Assembly (NCBI RefSeq): GCF_000763885.1 | Contig: NZ_JRKO01000024.1 | Coordinates: 1 to 64,000, forward strand | Source: Paracoccus versutus | GTDB taxonomy: Bacteria > Pseudomonadota > Alphaproteobacteria > Rhodobacterales > Rhodobacteraceae | Length of the DNA: 64,000 bases | Reading direction: 5' to 3' | Program-made: the position numbers and the translations under genes | Shown here: piece after piece, positions 62,980 to 64,000 of the stretch | Layout: every line of letters begins with the position of its first letter | Position numbering within the stretch: position 1 is the first letter of the stretch | Notes under the pieces: generated by a model | What the model saw: only the letters and a program-made list of their open reading frames with translations | What the model was told of the DNA's origin: nothing | The model's database searches: none

Positions 62980-64000
62980 TCAGGCCGCCGCAGGCCGGCG
63001 CCACATGGCGCGCCGGAACCGGCTGGCGACGAAGGCGGTGTCGGTCAGGCAGGCATTGCCGGCCGGGTTGGCGCCGGTGACGTGGAAATCGCTGAAGGCA
63101 GCCGATTGGTTGACATAGATGTTGCCGGTCAGGTTCACCGACAGATTGACGCCGGCCGCGGCAAAGGTCTGCGCGGCACGGGCGATGCGCGCCTCGTCCC
63201 GGTCGTAGAGCGCGGCGGTGATCGCGCCCTTGCGCCGCGCCAGCTCGGCGGCCCGCGCAATGGCGGCATCGGCATCCTTGACCGCGACGACGAAGGCGAC
63301 GGGGCCGAAGCATTCCCGCTCGCAGGCCGGATCGCCGTCCCGCAGCGCCAAGAGCAGCGGGGTCGCGGTCCGCCCCTGCCCCACGGGCGCCGAATCGCGC
63401 AGCACCCGGCCCAGGCCGCGCGCCTGCTGCACCCGCTCCAGCGTCGCCTGGTTGGCGATGGCGCCGCAGATGCCCGCCGCGCGGGCCGGGTCGGCCAGCA
63501 GCGCGTCGATGGCGCCGGCCAGCGCCAGCCCGACCTCGTCGAAGCTCTTGCGGCCCTGGTCGGTGTCGATGCCGCCCTCGGGCACATAGATGTTCTGCGG
63601 CGCGGTGCACATCTGCCCGGAATAAAGCGCCAGCGAAAAGGCCAGGTTGTCGCATATGCCGGCGAAGTCGTCGGTCGCGGCGATGGTGACGGTGTTCACC
63701 CCCGCCTCTTCGGTGAACAGCTGCGCCTGGGTCGCGTGGCTGCGCAGCCAGTCGCCGAAAGCGGCCGAGCCGGTATAGTCGATCAGCCGCACCGCCGGAT
63801 CGGTGGCGAGTTCCTGGGTGATCTCGGCCCCGCGCTCGTCCACGGCCAGCAGCACCGAATCGGCGGGCAGGCCCGCCTCGGCCAGCACCTCGCGCAAGAC
63901 CCGCACGGTCAGCGCCAGCGGCAGGATGGCGGCGGGATGCGGCTTGACGATCACCGGGTTGCCGGTGGCCAGGCTGGCGAAGATCCCGGAATAGCTGTTC
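62980..64000 (-). CDS. paaN: Phenylacetate degradation protein PaaN, partial
   Basis: The last 340 codons of an aldehyde dehydrogenase-fold protein; the 5' part lies beyond the right edge. The visible end of the cofactor region reads SLATGNPVIVKPHPAAILPL, then LFTEEAG with the general base Glu and FSLALYSGQMCTAPQNIYVP with the catalytic Cys. These phrases are those of PaaN, the stand-alone dehydrogenase found in paa loci, where it is thought to oxidise the ring-opened semialdehyde; in other bacteria a domain of PaaZ does this. It lies 34 bases upstream of the binding-protein gene on the same strand and may head the operon. Confidence 0.85.
   Translation of the reverse strand, partial: NSYSGIFASLATGNPVIVKPHPAAILPLALTVRVLREVLAEAGLPADSVLLAVDERGAEITQELATDPAVRLIDYTGSAAFGDWLRSHATQAQLFTEEAGVNTVTIAATDDFAGICDNLAFSLALYSGQMCTAPQNIYVPEGGIDTDQGRKSFDEVGLALAGAIDALLADPARAAGICGAIANQATLERVQQARGLGRVLRDSAPVGQGRTATPLLLALRDGDPACERECFGPVAFVVAVKDADAAIARAAELARRKGAITAALYDRDEARIARAAQTFAAAGVNLSVNLTGNIYVNQSAAFSDFHVTGANPAGNACLTDTAFVASRFRRAMWRRPAAA

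Overview
The window is GC-rich (roughly two thirds G+C) and almost fully coding, with long operons whose genes overlap by ATGA or TGATG. The mix of a Bkd branched-chain 2-oxoacid dehydrogenase operon, a complete ndvB-type cyclic beta-1,2-glucan synthase, a phnG-N C-P lyase operon with a DUF1045 gene, a GAFTGA-less DctD and a PaaN gene points to an alphaproteobacterium of the Rhodobacterales, most likely Paracoccus or a close relative. This is inference from gene content, not a database match. I saw no rRNA, tRNA, CRISPR array, transposase or phage gene.

Layout. 1-2640: a DapA-family lyase/aldolase, the first codons of a following gene and a secreted phytase-like esterase. 2845-11178: one 8.3 kb gene for cyclic beta-1,2-glucan synthase. 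11245-16911: bkdR (Lrp family) divergent from bkdA1-bkdA2-bkdB-lpdV. 16976-18791: cbiZ (cobamide salvage) and a nucleotidyltransferase-fold gene behind GTGGGG/CCCCAC repeats. 18788-23446: dctBD two-component system divergent from the dctA C4-dicarboxylate carrier. 23451-30125: LacI-type regulator divergent from a sugar isomerase/oxidoreductase/ABC importer operon. 30180-37928: C-P lyase locus (phnG-H-I-J-K-L-N, phnM, DUF1045, divergent phnF). 38045-48954: a DUF2189 membrane protein, then the benzoate block catB-catC-catA-benA-benB-benC-benD-benK-pcaD with divergent catR. 49080-53076: phosphonate ABC importer phnC-D-E1-E2. 53378-56330: a small four-cysteine protein, an FMN reductase, 5-formyl-THF cyclo-ligase, and aroG behind an attenuator. 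56491-64000: a bifunctional enoyl-CoA hydratase/3-hydroxyacyl-CoA dehydrogenase, livFGMHK and a truncated paaN.

How it works together. The ben-cat-pcaD block converts benzoate through catechol, cis,cis-muconate and muconolactone to 3-oxoadipate; the last steps (3-oxoadipate CoA transferase and thiolase) are not in the window. The phn genes import phosphonates and cleave the C-P bond. The DctABD system takes up C4-dicarboxylates. The Bkd complex oxidises branched-chain 2-oxoacids. The right-hand block looks like transport and beta-oxidation-like steps near a phenylacetate locus.

The most striking regulatory element is upstream of aroG (55098-55218). A 22-codon leader ORF carries the run Phe-Tyr-Trp-Phe, followed by three mutually exclusive RNA pairings that end in an intrinsic terminator. 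This is a textbook ribosome-mediated attenuator sensing all three aromatic amino acids. Other signals are paired palindromes upstream of dctA matched with a DctD lacking its sigma-54 contact loop, a triple half-site operator between phnG and phnF, and a LacI palindrome at 24507-24520.
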